A stretch of DNA of 64,000 bases from Eutreptiella sp. 'Long Island Sound 2002' (GCA_964036045.1 OZ038390.1:32552819-32616818); one strand, 5' to 3'. Positions 23,184-34,480 are shown, numbered from the stretch's first letter. Notes: generated from the sequence alone by a model not told the origin. A program made the numbers and translations.

Positions 23184-23370
23184 GAAAGATACACCCCCCT
23201 TAGTTTAACTACATCATGCTGAGTTTAACTACATCCCCCTTGCCCCCTTAGTTTGACTACATCTCCCTTAGTTTAACCACATCACACTTAGTTTAATTAC
23301 TTCCTCCTTAGTTGAACTACACCCTTCTCAGTTTTACTACATCCCCCTCAGCCCAACTACATCCCCCATG
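23184..23370. repeat. About 24-bp minisatellite (TTAGTTTAACTACATC type)
   Basis: Roughly eight degenerate units of CCCTTAGTTTAACTACATC form, each starting after a C-rich spacer. It passes directly into a second, C-rich minisatellite. Confidence 0.85.
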
Positions 23371-23555
23371 TGTTCCCCTGAGCTAATTTCCTGAACCCCC
23401 TTCCCTCACTCTAATTTCCGGACACCCCGTCCCTCCCTCACTCCAATTTCCGACCCCTCCTTCCCTCAATCTAATTTCCATACCCCCCCCCCCTTCCCTC
23501 AATCCAGTTTCCAACTCCCCCTTCCCTCACTCTAATTTCCAGACCCAGACACCCC
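23371..23555. repeat. About 30-bp minisatellite (CCCTCACTCTAATTTCC type)
   Basis: Six or so units of CCCTCACTCTAATTTCC plus a C-rich spacer. The same unit forms the much larger array at 36.30-37.40 kb. Confidence 0.9.
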
Positions 23556-24628
23556 TTCCAGGGATTTGCTCAGTGGGCGGCCCACAGGAGGGGGGGGGGG
23601 CTGTGGGGGTGGGTGTCTTGGAAATTTTGGGTGGGTGGGTGTCCAAACACCCCCTCCCCTCCCGTGGGGGTGGGACAATTCTAGGTCCGTGGGTGACAGT
23701 TTGCCTTGCTCCCCTTGTGCAGGGTGCACAACATCAATGACCGTGCATGGCCAAGCTTCTCCCTAGTATCCGGGCAGAGCAAGAGGGTGCATCCAAGGGG
23801 ACACGGGCATGGCAAGAGGGTGCATTGGGGCGGACCCGGGCAAACCTTGAAGGGTGGTTTGTGCAGGGTGTCGCACACGTATTTGTTTATGAAGGGAAGC
23901 CTAAGTTGTACACATCTTGTGGCAGACATGGGCTATAATGTAGCGGTAAAACAGTGGTGTGATGAATTAGTGTATGCTGGTTCAATTCATAGTGCACACA
24001 ACATTTTGCGGTTTTGCTTTTTTTTTTTTTGTAAGGTTAGGAGCCTGTGTGCAATGACGTAGTACTATTATACATGGAATTGGGGTCCCCCGCTACAGGG
24101 GGACTCGGTTCGTCAGTCAATCACAGGCCATCATACCCCTTAAACCCCTCCCCCTTGCTCTTGACCACTTCCCCGAACCCCAGTCAATGCATCAAGTCCG
24201 TTAAACACAGGAGGCCACGGACAACACCACTTTCATTTTCCATTTGCCATTTCCACCCTAACCCTAACCATTTCTTCTTTGTTAAACGATTATTATGTGA
24301 TGGCTAGGTGCCTAGGTAGGCAGGTTCACCTTCTGCCCTACAGGGGGGGGGGGGGGGGACACCCAGGCACTCAAGGGGTCCAAGAGAGCAAGGTGGGATA
24401 TAAAAATCAAAATCTGGAAGTTCCTCTCCTGCCCTCCCCGCTTGGGCCACCCCCTGACTCTTGACCCCATGGCTTCGGCTTCCACACATTTGAAGATGGG
24501 AAGTTTTAGACCCTGGTCGTTCCTTTTCACCCTTTGTGTGCTGCATTCTCCATTTGTAGGCACAAAATGAAAAATTTTGTGAGTGTGGGCTCTATGTAGC
24601 TGACCTTGAGAAAGCTTGATGGCAGCGT
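23556..24628. other. No gene recognised; G-tract and short CCCTAA run
   Basis: Contains a G-rich segment near 23.59 kb, a 17-G run near 24.34 kb, and ACCCTAACCCTAACC near 24.255 kb, two telomere-like hexamers only. Open frames over the G-rich parts are low complexity. Confidence 0.5.
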
Positions 24629-25700
24629 TTGAAGTTTGTTGACAGCCTGGGGTGCTCGGTGATTTCATTGAAAAGCGATACTGCAACGGGTGTGGCACAA
24701 CCAATAGCAAATGTTGCACAACCTGCACCAATATGGGAGACGTACAGAGATGCCATTGGAACAATTATCAAACTCCCTGACGATTTGAAGGAGGCATCCA
24801 AATACAACCATGTGCAGAAAATGGCCAAATTGATCAAGACAAGAACCATAGAGGAGTTGTGGGAGTTGGTACATGCTGCAAATGAGAGGCATGCCCCTGC
24901 TGGATCTTGGCCATTCAAATTTCGAAAAATGGAGCAGGCTGCGCATTCCAAAGAGCAAAAAAAATGGGACATGGACTTTTGGACCGGGGCCGAGTTGAGG
25001 ACAATTTTGAGCATAGCGCAGAATTTGCAGCCCACCAGCCAATTTTACGAGTCTTTACGATTGCAGCACAAAAACTATGTGGATGACCATGGTACTTTGG
25101 CAAAGGGCCCAACTTTTCAGGGCGATGGTGCAAAGGCTTTTCAGAATTGTACAGATGGCCTTAGTACAGTGGAGTTGCGGAAAACGAAAGGCATCCTACA
25201 TACTTCAGTGGGATGGTCTTTGCTTTTTGACAACAAAGGGCGGTGGACAACAAAAGGTGAACATCTCCTTTTTCGAGATTGATGAGTTTGGAGAAATCAG
25301 AATCCACGTTTTGGGCATCATTTTTGTGACAAAAGAAGATATCGGGGAGCTGTGTCGTCTGGCAATGAAACCTTTTCCCCGTGAGGCTATGCGGGGACGT
25401 CTCCGCGACTTGATGCAGGAGCGCTTTTGTGAAGTTAAGCCACTATCCAAAAATTTCCTCCCCCATGTGATGCGCTCCATGCTGCAAATGGTATATGTTG
25501 GTGCTAGTGTGAACCACAGCTTGCATAGGTATGTGTGCAACACATTCCAATCTAACTTGCTCCTACACCAGTTGGAGCGCCGTGGAGTTCATGCTTTCCG
25601 CATGGAGCCGTTCGTAAAAGATGCACTAGCCATGGTTGGGGTCAAAGGATTTTGGAAACAAGGAGCTCTTGGAGATGGTGAATGCAACAGACAACACTGA
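24629..25700 (+). pseudogene. Unrecognised ORF with one frameshift
   Basis: Two overlapping frames together span about 350 codons. The first (24629-25282) contains ELWELVHAANERHAPAGSWP, a hydrophilic Lys-rich stretch and PTFQGDGAKAFQNC; it is lost at about 25.27 kb in KGEHLLF. The second frame continues directly with FEIDEFGEIRIHVLGIIFVT and ends DGECNRQH. The continuous, non-repetitive amino-acid composition across the shift argues for a once-functional protein with a one-base indel there. I do not recognise a domain. There is no obvious partner gene. Confidence 0.45.
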
Positions 25701-26315
25701 TTTTCGGCACACTACACCGCATTCATAAAGGGTGTTGGATTGTTTGTGCAATCTCTTTCTCAGCCTTTAATTAAGTGCTATTCTAGTCGCTAGTCAAGTG
25801 GAAAATAAACACGTTTATACGTTTAACTTCGAAAAAAGCCCGTTTTTGGGAGACAATCGTGTTTATTGATGTTTATTGATGTTTATCTGTGTTTTCACAT
25901 ATTGTTGCATGCATTGAGGAGGGTTTTGGGTTGCCTTGTTGTGCCATTCGCTTGATAGTCGTCATTTCGGGTATGTGTCACTTACACAGGATTCCGTAAA
26001 GCAACAATCATACTCGACATCTGGTGCCCACAGTCACATGACCGCTTAGAACAAAGAGGTTATCGAAATGTGCCTCTTGGCACTTCGTGACAACTTGCAT
26101 TTGTAGATCCACATTTGAACAAAAAGCTTCAATCCGAAATAAACAAAGTTCTCGCTTGTAATTCGGTGCATGTCCGTGCGCAGTAGCATAAAAAAATAGA
26201 CAAACGCTGAACTTCGGTGGTTCCTATGTTTCTCCATTCTCCCAGAAGAATTATCGTCTCTCATCTTCTTGTTTGTTCACCCTTCAGACCCTCTTTTCCT
26301 GTCTCGCCTCTCGGG
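25701..26315. other. Intergenic, no gene recognised
   Basis: Moderately AT-rich. GTTTATTGATGTTTATTGATG-type short repeats lie at 25.86-25.89 kb. No domain or RNA gene is seen. Confidence 0.5.
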
Positions 26316-26567
26316 ATGGGTGGTGATGTATGGATGCGCCGCCTCGGTCCGGTTGCACCCGAGGGTGCCAATTGGATGCACTTCAACAATGCCTCGGCTG
26401 CCCTCCGGTACCTGCACTCCCCAGACGGTGGGGCGTTGACGAAGTTGGCCCACACCCAGGTCATGCGAGCCGCCAAGACAGATGGCACGCGCGATGGCTG
26501 GGCGTTCACCATGAAGAAGCTGTTGTCTAGTTCAAGCACGCCGGCTGCCCCGCCTCCATCGTCCTAA
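26316..26567 (+). CDS. 83-codon basic ORF, possible small DNA-binding module
   Basis: Starting at ATGGGTGGTGATG, the product reads MGGDVWMRRLGPVAPEGANW, then HFNNASAALRYL...VMRAAKTDG...GWAFTMKKLL and a Ser/Pro tail. The 'F-x-S-x2-AA-x-x-L ... i-x-x-A-x-K-x-G ... G-W-x-F' pattern resembles NUMOD1-type helix-turn-helix modules, which bind DNA as accessories of other proteins. It lies 45 bp upstream of a PHD-like fragment, and the two may be exons of one gene, though a stop ends this frame. The family call is inference. Confidence 0.35.
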   Translation: MGGDVWMRRLGPVAPEGANWMHFNNASAALRYLHSPDGGALTKLAHTQVMRAAKTDGTRDGWAFTMKKLLSSSSTPAAPPPSS

Positions 26568-26612
26568 CGCGCCACCCCCTCCCTAAGTCCTTTTTTTCTT
26601 GTTCCTGTACGG

Positions 26613-26834
26613 TGTGCATGTTGTGGCGCAAACATTTGTGGCACCAAGTATTCATGTCAGAGGTGCCAGAACGTGGTTGATGAGGCGTGCATGACCATGG
26701 TTGGATCAAACGTGCACTGCTTTGTGTGCACGTGGCGTGCCTTTGGACAGGAAGTGTCCACCCTCGATGTGGAATGTCACAAGTGTCATTTCCGCGTGCA
26801 TCCAGGCGGCACCACATATTCCTTTGGCTACTAG
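26613..26834 (+). pseudogene. PHD-like zinc-finger fragment
   Basis: The frame reads CACCGANICG..YSCQRC, NVVDEAC and HCFVCTW, then VECHKCHFRVHPGG before a stop. Cysteine spacing (C-x2-C..C-x2-C..x4-C..C-x2-C) follows a PHD finger with Asp in the usual His position, and it aligns by pattern with the ORF at 16.8 kb (V-x-E-x-C ... F-x-C-x2-C). No start codon begins the frame and a T-rich stretch precedes it, so it may be an internal exon or a relic. Confidence 0.4.
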
Positions 26835-26974
26835 CACAACGGTCTTGTCCGGTCTGGATTTTTGTGCAAAGTGTGACTTTTGTGTGAAAGGTTGGGTCAG
26901 GGGTGTTTGCATGTGGCGGATCTTGTGGTTTTGGTGTTTTTTGATGATTGATTGAAGGTTTAGAGTTTTCCATG

Positions 26975-27565
26975 TAGACCAGTTTGGCAGACCACAAGAC
27001 CGGTCTAGACCGGTCTTTGTACCAACTCAAACGAACTGGGCGGTCCGATCATTTTGCGCAGCTCACCTCACTTCACACAACATGCACATACGACACACCT
27101 ACACAGCGTGCACACACATACCACCTACTCCACATGTTGCATGGATGTTTCCCCAGGGTTCTCAGGGTATTAGAACACCTTAACATTGCATGATGGTCAT
27201 GTAAATGTAGAGCCATTGTGACAGATCACCTTATGCAGTTCGTCCACAGACCGGTCTGCACCGGTCCAGACCGGTCTCCGTGTCAACTAGTATGAACCGA
27301 GCGGTCCAACTACTTGGTCATTACACTGCAGTTTATGATGGTGCAGGTGTTTTGCAGTCTCCCTGCTTTGCCATGCTGGTGTATGCATACACCCCCAAGG
27401 ACTTTAGGCCACCATGATGGTTTAATAGGCTTTGCCATGTAGCACATTCCGTTTATGAGATTTCGCGCAGTTGGTACGCAGACCGGTCCAGACCGGTCTG
27501 GACCGGTCTGCATCTAAGCTGAAATGAACGGGCCGGTCCGACCGGTTCGTGCATTTCGTGCAGTT
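26975..27565. repeat. Three copies of the ACCGGTC palindromic repeat, 5' of gene
   Basis: Copies centre on AGACCGGTCTAGACCGGTCT-like cores near 27.00, 27.26 and 27.49 kb, each followed by a CAACT-x-AAACGAAC-x-GGCGGTCCGA-like arm and a GCGCAG/GTGCAG block. The units are about 90-110 bp and are the same family as those inside introns 1 and 3 of the gene downstream. The third copy is followed by TTTTGCTTTAG just before the start codon, so this region could itself be a 5' intron. Confidence 0.85.
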
Positions 27566-27626
27566 TGTGCTTTTTTCTAATGTTCCACATGTTTCCCCAC
27601 CCTTTTGCTTTAGTTTCTTCCTTGCC

Positions 27627-29619
27627 ATGCCTGTGGAAGGTCCCGGTCAAGCCCTCCCCCATGCCACCAAGGATGATAAGGTGGTACCCCAGGCCTTCAA
27701 GAACATTGAGAAAGGGCAATGGGTCGCTTTCTTGAAGAAAGGCTCACACGGAGCCCGTTTCAGTGGGTTGGTGTCCAAGGTGGAAAAAGGGAAGGTGACC
27801 CTCACAAACACCAAGGAATACACGGAAGACAAAAATGGAAACATCAAGAGGCAACAGAACAAAGGGGATGTGGTGTTTGACGTTGAGACGGTTGTGGGGA
27901 GTTGGTTGATTCAGAAGGGAGGTGCCAAGGCAAAGACCCCCAAGGAGAGGGTGCAACAGCGGGCATCTGGGAGTCGGGCAGAGAGGTCCAAGCGGGTTTT
28001 GGATGTGGACGAGGTTGATGAGGAGGATGGTGATGATGAGGAGGAGGATGAAGAGGGGGATGACGAGCCCGAGGGCGAGGAGGGGTCGATTGTAGACGAG
28101 GATCCGTTGAGCGAAGAGGAGGAGAAACCAAAGAAACAGGACAAGGGGAAGGGTAGGCGCAAGAAAAGTTTGGCACAAGATTTCTTCCAGGAGCCGGATA
28201 GCGATGAGGACGAGCCCCATGCGAGGCGGGAACCCAAAAGGCGGCGCAAGGCTCAAGGGTCACAGGAGGACGACGACACCCTCACCAACAGGGAGGTGGT
28301 TCGGGTCAACAATGGGTTGGAACAATACGGGGTTTCGATAGACTCCGTGGGGACCCATGTCAAGTTGTGCCTCAGGAGCAACGTCCACGCAAAGAAGCAA
28401 TTGGCGGCCGCGCTGAGATTGCTGCTGGAGGTCCCCAACAACCTGCTGCGGTGGCACTTTTTTTTGCGGAGCGAGTACATCCCCGCGCAGACAAACGTGG
28501 TGTCCACGCTCCGCAAAGAAGCATACAAGTACAAGGATTATGCAGGTTTGCACTTTCTGCGTCAACTGCATAAGATGACACGAACTGATCGAACCGACCG
28601 GACCGAACCGTTCATTTCACTTCGTGTAAAGACCGGACCGGACCGGTCTGGACCGGTCTTTGAACAAACTGCATAAAACGCGCGAAACTGCGCGGTCCGA
28701 CCGGTTCGACCCGTTTACACCCTTTTGTGTTGTTTTTCTGCAGAGGACCTCTTGCGCAACATCGGGAAGTGCCGAGGCTGTGGGGTGAAGCAAGAAGTCC
28801 GGGACCACGGGGACTACGACCCCTACTCCCCGCCGCGCGACCCCAGCCCCTCCCGTTCATCGCGATCCAACCCCTGCCGCAACCCCGTGACCGGCGCAAC
28901 CGGTGCCCCCCGTCCGCATCAGTCCCCAGCGAAGCGGTTGCTCGACCTCCTTACGCCCCCGCCGGAGGATCTGTCGACTGCGGACGTGCGGAACCGGTAC
29001 AAGTTGCTGCGCCAGGAGCTTTGTCGGACGGAGCATGAGATTACACAAGTCAACAATTGTCCCCCCCACCCCTTCGACTTGTATTGTTCCTTTCGTTGTC
29101 CTAACCCTTTATGCCCATAGGTGCGTCAAGGGGAGCAGCCGGATGCCAACTGGGAGGAACCGTTGGAGAGCACCCGTACCACCGACGAGCTTTTGGCGGA
29201 GATCCAGTCGATCCCTTGGTTCGCCCGGCAATGGGAAAGAATGGAGCAAGCAAAGCATCAATGGGCCTTGGAAGAGGTCTGTTTTTGCAGTTTGTCGCAG
29301 TTTGCACTGTTTGTTCGAAGACCGGTCCAGACCGGTCTTTGTGTCAACTGAAACGAACTACGCGGTCCGATCGGTTCGATCGGTTTATGCTGTTTGTACA
29401 AGACCGGTCCAGACCGGGTTTGTGCCAAGTGAAACGAACTGTCCGCTCCGATTGTTTCGCGCAGTTGGTGCAGTTTGTCCCATTTCGTTGTTTGTCTCAC
29501 AGGCCGAAAGAGAGAGGCAGGAGCTGGAGCGGGCGCGCGAGGAGCAAGAGGCGCGCGAGGCGGCGGAGCAGGCGGACCATAGGGTAGCCATCACTCCATC
29601 AACCACGGCACGAAAATAA
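27627..29619 (+). CDS. Four-exon gene, acidic nuclear-type protein of unknown function
   Basis: Exons 27627-28545, 28744-29048, 29121-29276 and 29503-29619 join in frame through three GT-AG introns, giving 498 residues. The start ATG is in CTTGCCATGCC. The N-terminus (GQWVAFLKKG...GLVSKVEKGKVTL) looks like a small SH3/Tudor-like beta-barrel. Next comes a strongly acidic region (EEDGDDEEEDEEGDDEPEGE) and basic KPKKQDKGKGRRKK and PKRRRK stretches that look like nuclear localisation signals, then a helical region, a CRGCG pair in exon 2, a Pro/Ser-rich linker, and a charged coiled-coil tail (ERERQELERAREEQEAREAA). An AATAAA overlaps the stop codon. No exact family is recognised; a chromatin-related role is inference. 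Introns 1 and 3 carry the ACCGGTC repeat. Confidence 0.75.
28546..28743 (+). repeat. Intron 1 occupied by ACCGGTC repeat
   Basis: GTTTGC...TTTTTCTGCAG intron of 198 bp. Almost the whole intron is repeat: a CGAACTGATCGAACCGACCG arm, the core GACCGGACCGGACCGGTCTG, and a GCGCGGTCCGACCGGTTCG arm, so the transcript could fold into a long hairpin bringing the splice sites together. Confidence 0.8.
29277..29502 (+). repeat. Intron 3 occupied by two ACCGGTC repeat copies
   Basis: GTCTGT...GTTTGTCTCACAG intron of 226 bp. Two tandem copies of the repeat have cores at about 29318 (AGACCGGTCCAGACCGGTCT) and 29400, each followed by GTGAAACGAACT/CTGAAACGAACT and a GCAGTTTGTCC-like block. Intron 2 (29049-29120, 72 bp) has none. 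Confidence 0.85.
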
Positions 29620-30097
29620 AAAAGATCTCTGTTCTTTAATGCGCGGTCCGTGCATAAGTCTGGTGCGATGGAAAAAAAAAGAAGAAGACTCCTTGATGAC
29701 CAGACCCTGGGAAATGCGGAATGGATGGGAAATAAAGCGAAGCACCCCCCTACCGGAGGGGGGTGAGCGATAACTTGGGAGAATTGTGCCTCCATTGAGT
29801 GGCACAAGCTCGGCATCTCCTTGCAAATGAGTGAGGGGACCAGAGCGTTGCACAATCCTGTACATTGTCCTGAATAGGGCCCGGATGCCGTGTAGGACGT
29901 GAGTGGGCAAGGTTTGAATGACTGACGTCACGTGACCACCTGTTTGCCACAAGGCCAAGGACACACAGTGTGTGCCCGACCGTTGATGACACTTAAGAGA
30001 GCACAACATGAAGTTCGAAGTACCTTGGACGAAGGGAACAGAGTGGCCAAGTTGAGGGTGTTGCTAACATGCAATGCACCACATTTCCCTTGACCCT
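29620..30097. other. Intergenic, no gene recognised
   Basis: Sequence between the four-exon gene and the tandem array. Antisense frames exist but carry no motif. Confidence 0.45.
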
Positions 30098-31098
30098 AAT
30101 CAAGACTGAATATTGGGACCGAGTTGGTGGGGGAGGGAACATCAGCTATGACTGGTAGGGGACATCAAGAATGATTCACACATTGATGGCTCTTGAAATC
30201 AGCTTGCAAGTGAACCCCATCACCACGAGGCCCACTTTCAAGGCTTTTTGGACTTTTGAGGGGCCAAAATGCCCCAAAATGGGCTCAAAATGGTCTAGGA
30301 TGCGGTTTGGAAAAATGTGTTTTTGACCCATTTTTGACCCATTTTTGGTCCCAAAACAGCCCATTTTCAAGGCATTTTGGGATTTTCGGAGGACCAAAAT
30401 GGGCCACCACAAGCTCAAAACAGTCCAAAAACACTTGTTTTAGCATCACACATGGTCTAGGATCATTTTTGAGAAAAGTCATCTTTTTGCCCCTACTGGA
30501 GCCTGTTGACCCATTTGGGCACCCACCTGTTTGGGCTTGAGCTTGCAGCTTGCCGCAGCCTAGTGGGCCTAAGTATTGGGGTCTAGGCGTCTGTTTGGGC
30601 AATTCTGAGGGGTGGAAACCACAAAAAGTGGGGGGTTGCGGGTGGAGTAGGTGCCCTCAGAATCACAATTTGAGCCATGTAGCCAAAGATATGGCCTATT
30701 CTTGGTTTGTGGCTGTCAGCATTTGGAGCTTGTGGGGGCCTTTTTGGGCCGTTTCCGGGACATATCATGGAGTTAGAGGGCAGCAAAAAGCTCGTTGACA
30801 CGGGGAAGTCAAGCCGCTCGTGGAGGGTACGCACCGTTTTGCTTCGTTTGGCCGTTTTGAACGTGTTCCGGCTTTTTGGCCCAAAAATGGCTATTTTTGG
30901 CCCTAACTGCAGTTTTTGAAACTGAGGTCCACCACTTGCGAATCCCGTTCCCGGCCGCCACCGTTGAGTTTCTTGCTCAAACTGTGTGTGATTGTACTTC
31001 ACACCCATAGGTATCATGCAGCAAAATTTGAGCCGAATCTGAAGCACCACGACGGAATTCTGATTTTTCCCCATTTCGCGCGTGCTGCTTGCTCCGCC

Positions 31099-31137
<39 letters not shown>

Positions 31138-32244
31138 GCTAAACCTGGTAGGTCCACCCTAGACACTAAAAAGGGTTACAAAACCACGACTGGTTCCACT
31201 AGCCCGGTGACCCTAACCCTAATCAAGACTGAATATTGGGACCGAGCTGGTGGGGGAGGGAACATCAGCTATGACTGATGAGGGACATCAAGAATGCTTC
31301 ACACATTGATGGCTCCTGACAAAGTGAAATCAGCTTGCAAGTGAACCCCATCACCACGAGGCCCACTTTCAAGGCTTTTTGGACTTTTGAGGGGCCAAAA
31401 TGGCCCAAAATGGGCTCAAAATGGGCTCATTTCACCCGTTTGTGCACCCCGAATGGTCTAGGATGAGGTTTGGAAAAATGCGTTTTTGTGGTCCCAAAAC
31501 AGCCCATTTTCAAGGCATTTTGGGATTTTCGGAGGACCAAAATGGGCCACCACAAGCTCAAAACGGTCCAAAAACACTTGGTTTAGCGTCGCACATGGTC
31601 TAGGATCATTTTTTGGGAAAAGTCATCTTTTTGCCCCTAGTGGACCCTGTTGACCCATTTGGGCACCCACCTGGTTGGGCTTGAGCTTGCAGCTTGCCGC
31701 ATTCTAGTGGGCCTAGGTATTGGGGTCTAGGCGTCTGTTTGGGCAAATTCGAGGGGTGGAAACCACAAAAAGTGGGGGGTTGCGGGTGGACTAGGTGCCC
31801 TCGGAATCACATTTTGAGCCATGTAGCCAAAGATATGGCCTATTCTTGGTTTGTGGCTGTCGGCATTTGGAGCTTCTGGGGGCCTTTTTGGGCCGTTTCC
31901 GGGACATATCATGGAGTTAGAGGGCCGCAAAGGGCTCGTTGGCACGGGGAAGTCAAGCCGCACGTGGAGTGTACCCGAACTTTCCCTTTGTTTGGCCGTT
32001 TTGAATGTGTTCCGGGGCTTTTTTGGCCCAAAAATGGCTGTTTTTGGCCCTAAACTGCAGTTTTTGAAACTGAGGTCCGCCACTTGCGAATCCCGTTCCC
32101 GGCCGCCACCGTTGAGTTTCTTGCTCAAACTTTGTGTGATTGTACTTCACACCCATAGGTATCATGCACCAAAATTTCACCCGAATCTGAAGCACCACGA
32201 CGGAGTTCTGATTGTTTCCCATTTCGCGCGTGCTGCTTGCTTGC

Positions 32245-32279
<35 letters not shown>

Positions 32280-34480
32280 GCTAAACCTGGTAGGTCCACC
32301 CTTGACCCTAAAAAGGGTTATAAAACCAAGACTGGTTCCACCAGCTCGGTGACCCTAATCCTAATCAAGACTGAATATTGGGACCGAGCTGGTGGGGGAG
32401 GGAACATCAGCTATGACTGGCAAGGGACATCAAGAATGATTCACACATTTGACCCATTTTTGACCCATTTTTGGTCCCAAAATAGCCCATTTTCAAGGCA
32501 TTTTGGGATTTTCGGAGGACCAAAATGTGCCACCCCAAGCTCAAAACAGTCCAAAGACACTTGCTTTGGCGTCGCACATGGTCTAGGATCATTTTTGAGA
32601 AAAGTCATCTTTTTGCCCCTACTGGACCCTTTTGACCCATTTGGGCACCCACCTGTTTGGGCTTGAGCTTGCAGCTTGCCGCATTCTAGTGGGCGTAGCT
32701 ATGAGGGTCTAGGCGTCCGTTTGGGCAATTCTGAGGGGTGGAAACCACAAAAAGTGGGGGGTTGTGGGTGGAGTAGGTGCCCTCGGAATCGCATTTTGAG
32801 CCATGTAGCCAAAGATATGGCCTATTCTTGGTTTGTGGCTCTCAGCATTTGGAGCTTCTGGGGGCCTTTTTGGGGACATATCATGGAGTTAGAGGGCCGC
32901 AAAGAGCTCGTTGACACGGGGAAGTCAAGCCGCACGTGAAGTGTACCCACCGTTTCCCTTCGTTTGGCCGTTTTGAATGGGTTCTAGGGCTTTTTTGGCC
33001 CAAAAATGGCTGCTTTTGGCCCTAAACTGCAGTTTTTGAAACTGAGGTCCGCCACTTGCGAATCCCGTTCCCGGCCGCCACCGTTGAGTTTCTCGCTCAG
33101 ACTTTGTGTGATTATACTTCACACCCATAGGTATCATGCACCAAAATTTCAACCAAATCCAAAGCACCACGACGGAAATCTGATTTTTACCCATTCCGCG
33201 CGTGCTGTTGCTTGCTTGCTTGCTGCTGCTGCTTGCTTGCTTGCTGTTGCTGTCGCTGCTAAACCTGGTAGGTCCACCCTAGACACTAAAAAGGGTTATA
33301 AAACCAAGACTGGTTCCACCAGCTCGGTGACCCTAGCCCTAATCAAGACTGAATATTGGGACCGAGCTGGTGGGGGAGGGAACATCAGATATGACTGGTG
33401 AGGGACATCAAGAATGATTCACACATTGATAACTCTTGACAAACTGGAATCAGCTTGCAAGTGAACCCCATCACCACGAGGCCCACTTTCAAGGCTTTTT
33501 GGACTTTTGAGGGGCCAAAATGCCCCAAAATGGGCTCAAAATGGGCTCATTCCACCCGTTTGTGCACCCCGAATGGTCTAGGATGAGGTTTGGAAAAATG
33601 CATTTTTTGACCCATTTTTGACCCATTTTTGGTCGCAAAACAGCCCATTTTCAAGGCATTTTGGGATTTTCGGAGGGCCAAAAAGGGCCACCACGAGCTC
33701 AAAACGGTCCAAAAACACTTGTTTTAGCTTAGCACATGGTCTAGGATCATTTTTGAGAAAAGTCATCTTTTTGCCCCTATTGGACCCTGTTTACCCATTA
33801 CAAGCTCCAAATGCCGACAGCCACAAACCAAGAATAGGCCATATCTTTGGCTACATGGCTCAAAATGCGATTCCGAGGGCACCTACTCCACCCGCAACCC
33901 CCCACTTTTTGTGGTTTCCACCCCTCAGAATTGCCCAAACGGACGCCTAGACCCCCGTACCCAGGCCCACTAGAATGCGGCAAGCTGCAAGCTCAAGCCC
34001 AAACAGGTGGGTGCCCAAATGGTTTCCAGGACATATCATGGAGTTAGAGGGCAGCAAAGAGCTCGTTGACACGGGGAAGTCAAGCCGCACATGGAGTGTA
34101 CCCACCGTTTCCCTTCGTTTGGCCGTTTTGAATGTGTTCCAGGGCTTTATTTGGCCCAAAAATGGCTGTTTTTGGCCCTAAAGTGCAGTTTTTGAAACTG
34201 AGGTCCGCCACTTGTGAATCCCGTTCCCGGCCGCCACCGTTGAGTTTCTTGCTCAAACCTTGTGTGATTGTACTTCACACCCATAGGTATCATGCACCAA
34301 AATTTCACCCGAATCTGAAGCACCACGACGGAGGTCTGATTTTTACCCATTTCGCGCGTGCTGTTGCTTGCTTGCTTGCTTGCTGCTGCTGCTGCTAAAC
34401 GTGGTAGGTCCACCCTAGACACTAAAAAGGGTTATAAAACCAAGACTGGTTCCACCAGCTCGATGACCCTAACCCTAGCC
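30098..34480. repeat. Four tandem copies of a ~1.1-kb repeat
   Basis: AATCAAGACTGAATATTGGG recurs at about 30098, 31221, 32363 and 33341, giving units of about 1,123, 1,142, 978 and 1,135 bp. Each unit has a fixed order: this anchor; a block of TTTTGACCCATTTTTGACCC type; GGTGGAAACCACAAAAAGTG; GAGGTCCGCCACTTGCGAAT; a (GCTT)n/(GCT)n microsatellite; and CTAAACCTGGTAGGTCCACC leading to CCCTAA(T/C)CCTAA. The third unit lacks about 170 bp between two TTTGACCC-like points. Open frames are shared by all units on both strands but show no selection-like or domain signal. Related to the 0-2 kb palindrome family. Confidence 0.92.
33799..34020. repeat. Inverted segment inside fourth array unit
   Basis: In units 1-3 the GGTGGAAACCACAAAAAGTG block reads forward; in unit 4, bases 33799-34020 are its reverse complement, while sequence on both sides stays forward (ends at ACCCATT/ACAAGCTCC and CCCAAATGG/TTTCCAGG). 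Confidence 0.9.

Noticed and set aside
24250-24266. Telomere
   Set aside because: Only two CCCTAA hexamers; the array copies at 31.2 and 34.47 kb are also short and internal.
27549-28676. Single-exon 375-codon ORF at the four-exon gene
   Set aside because: Its first codons lie in repeat DNA and its end reads into intron 1; the ATG at 27627 and the splice sites give a consistent longer protein.
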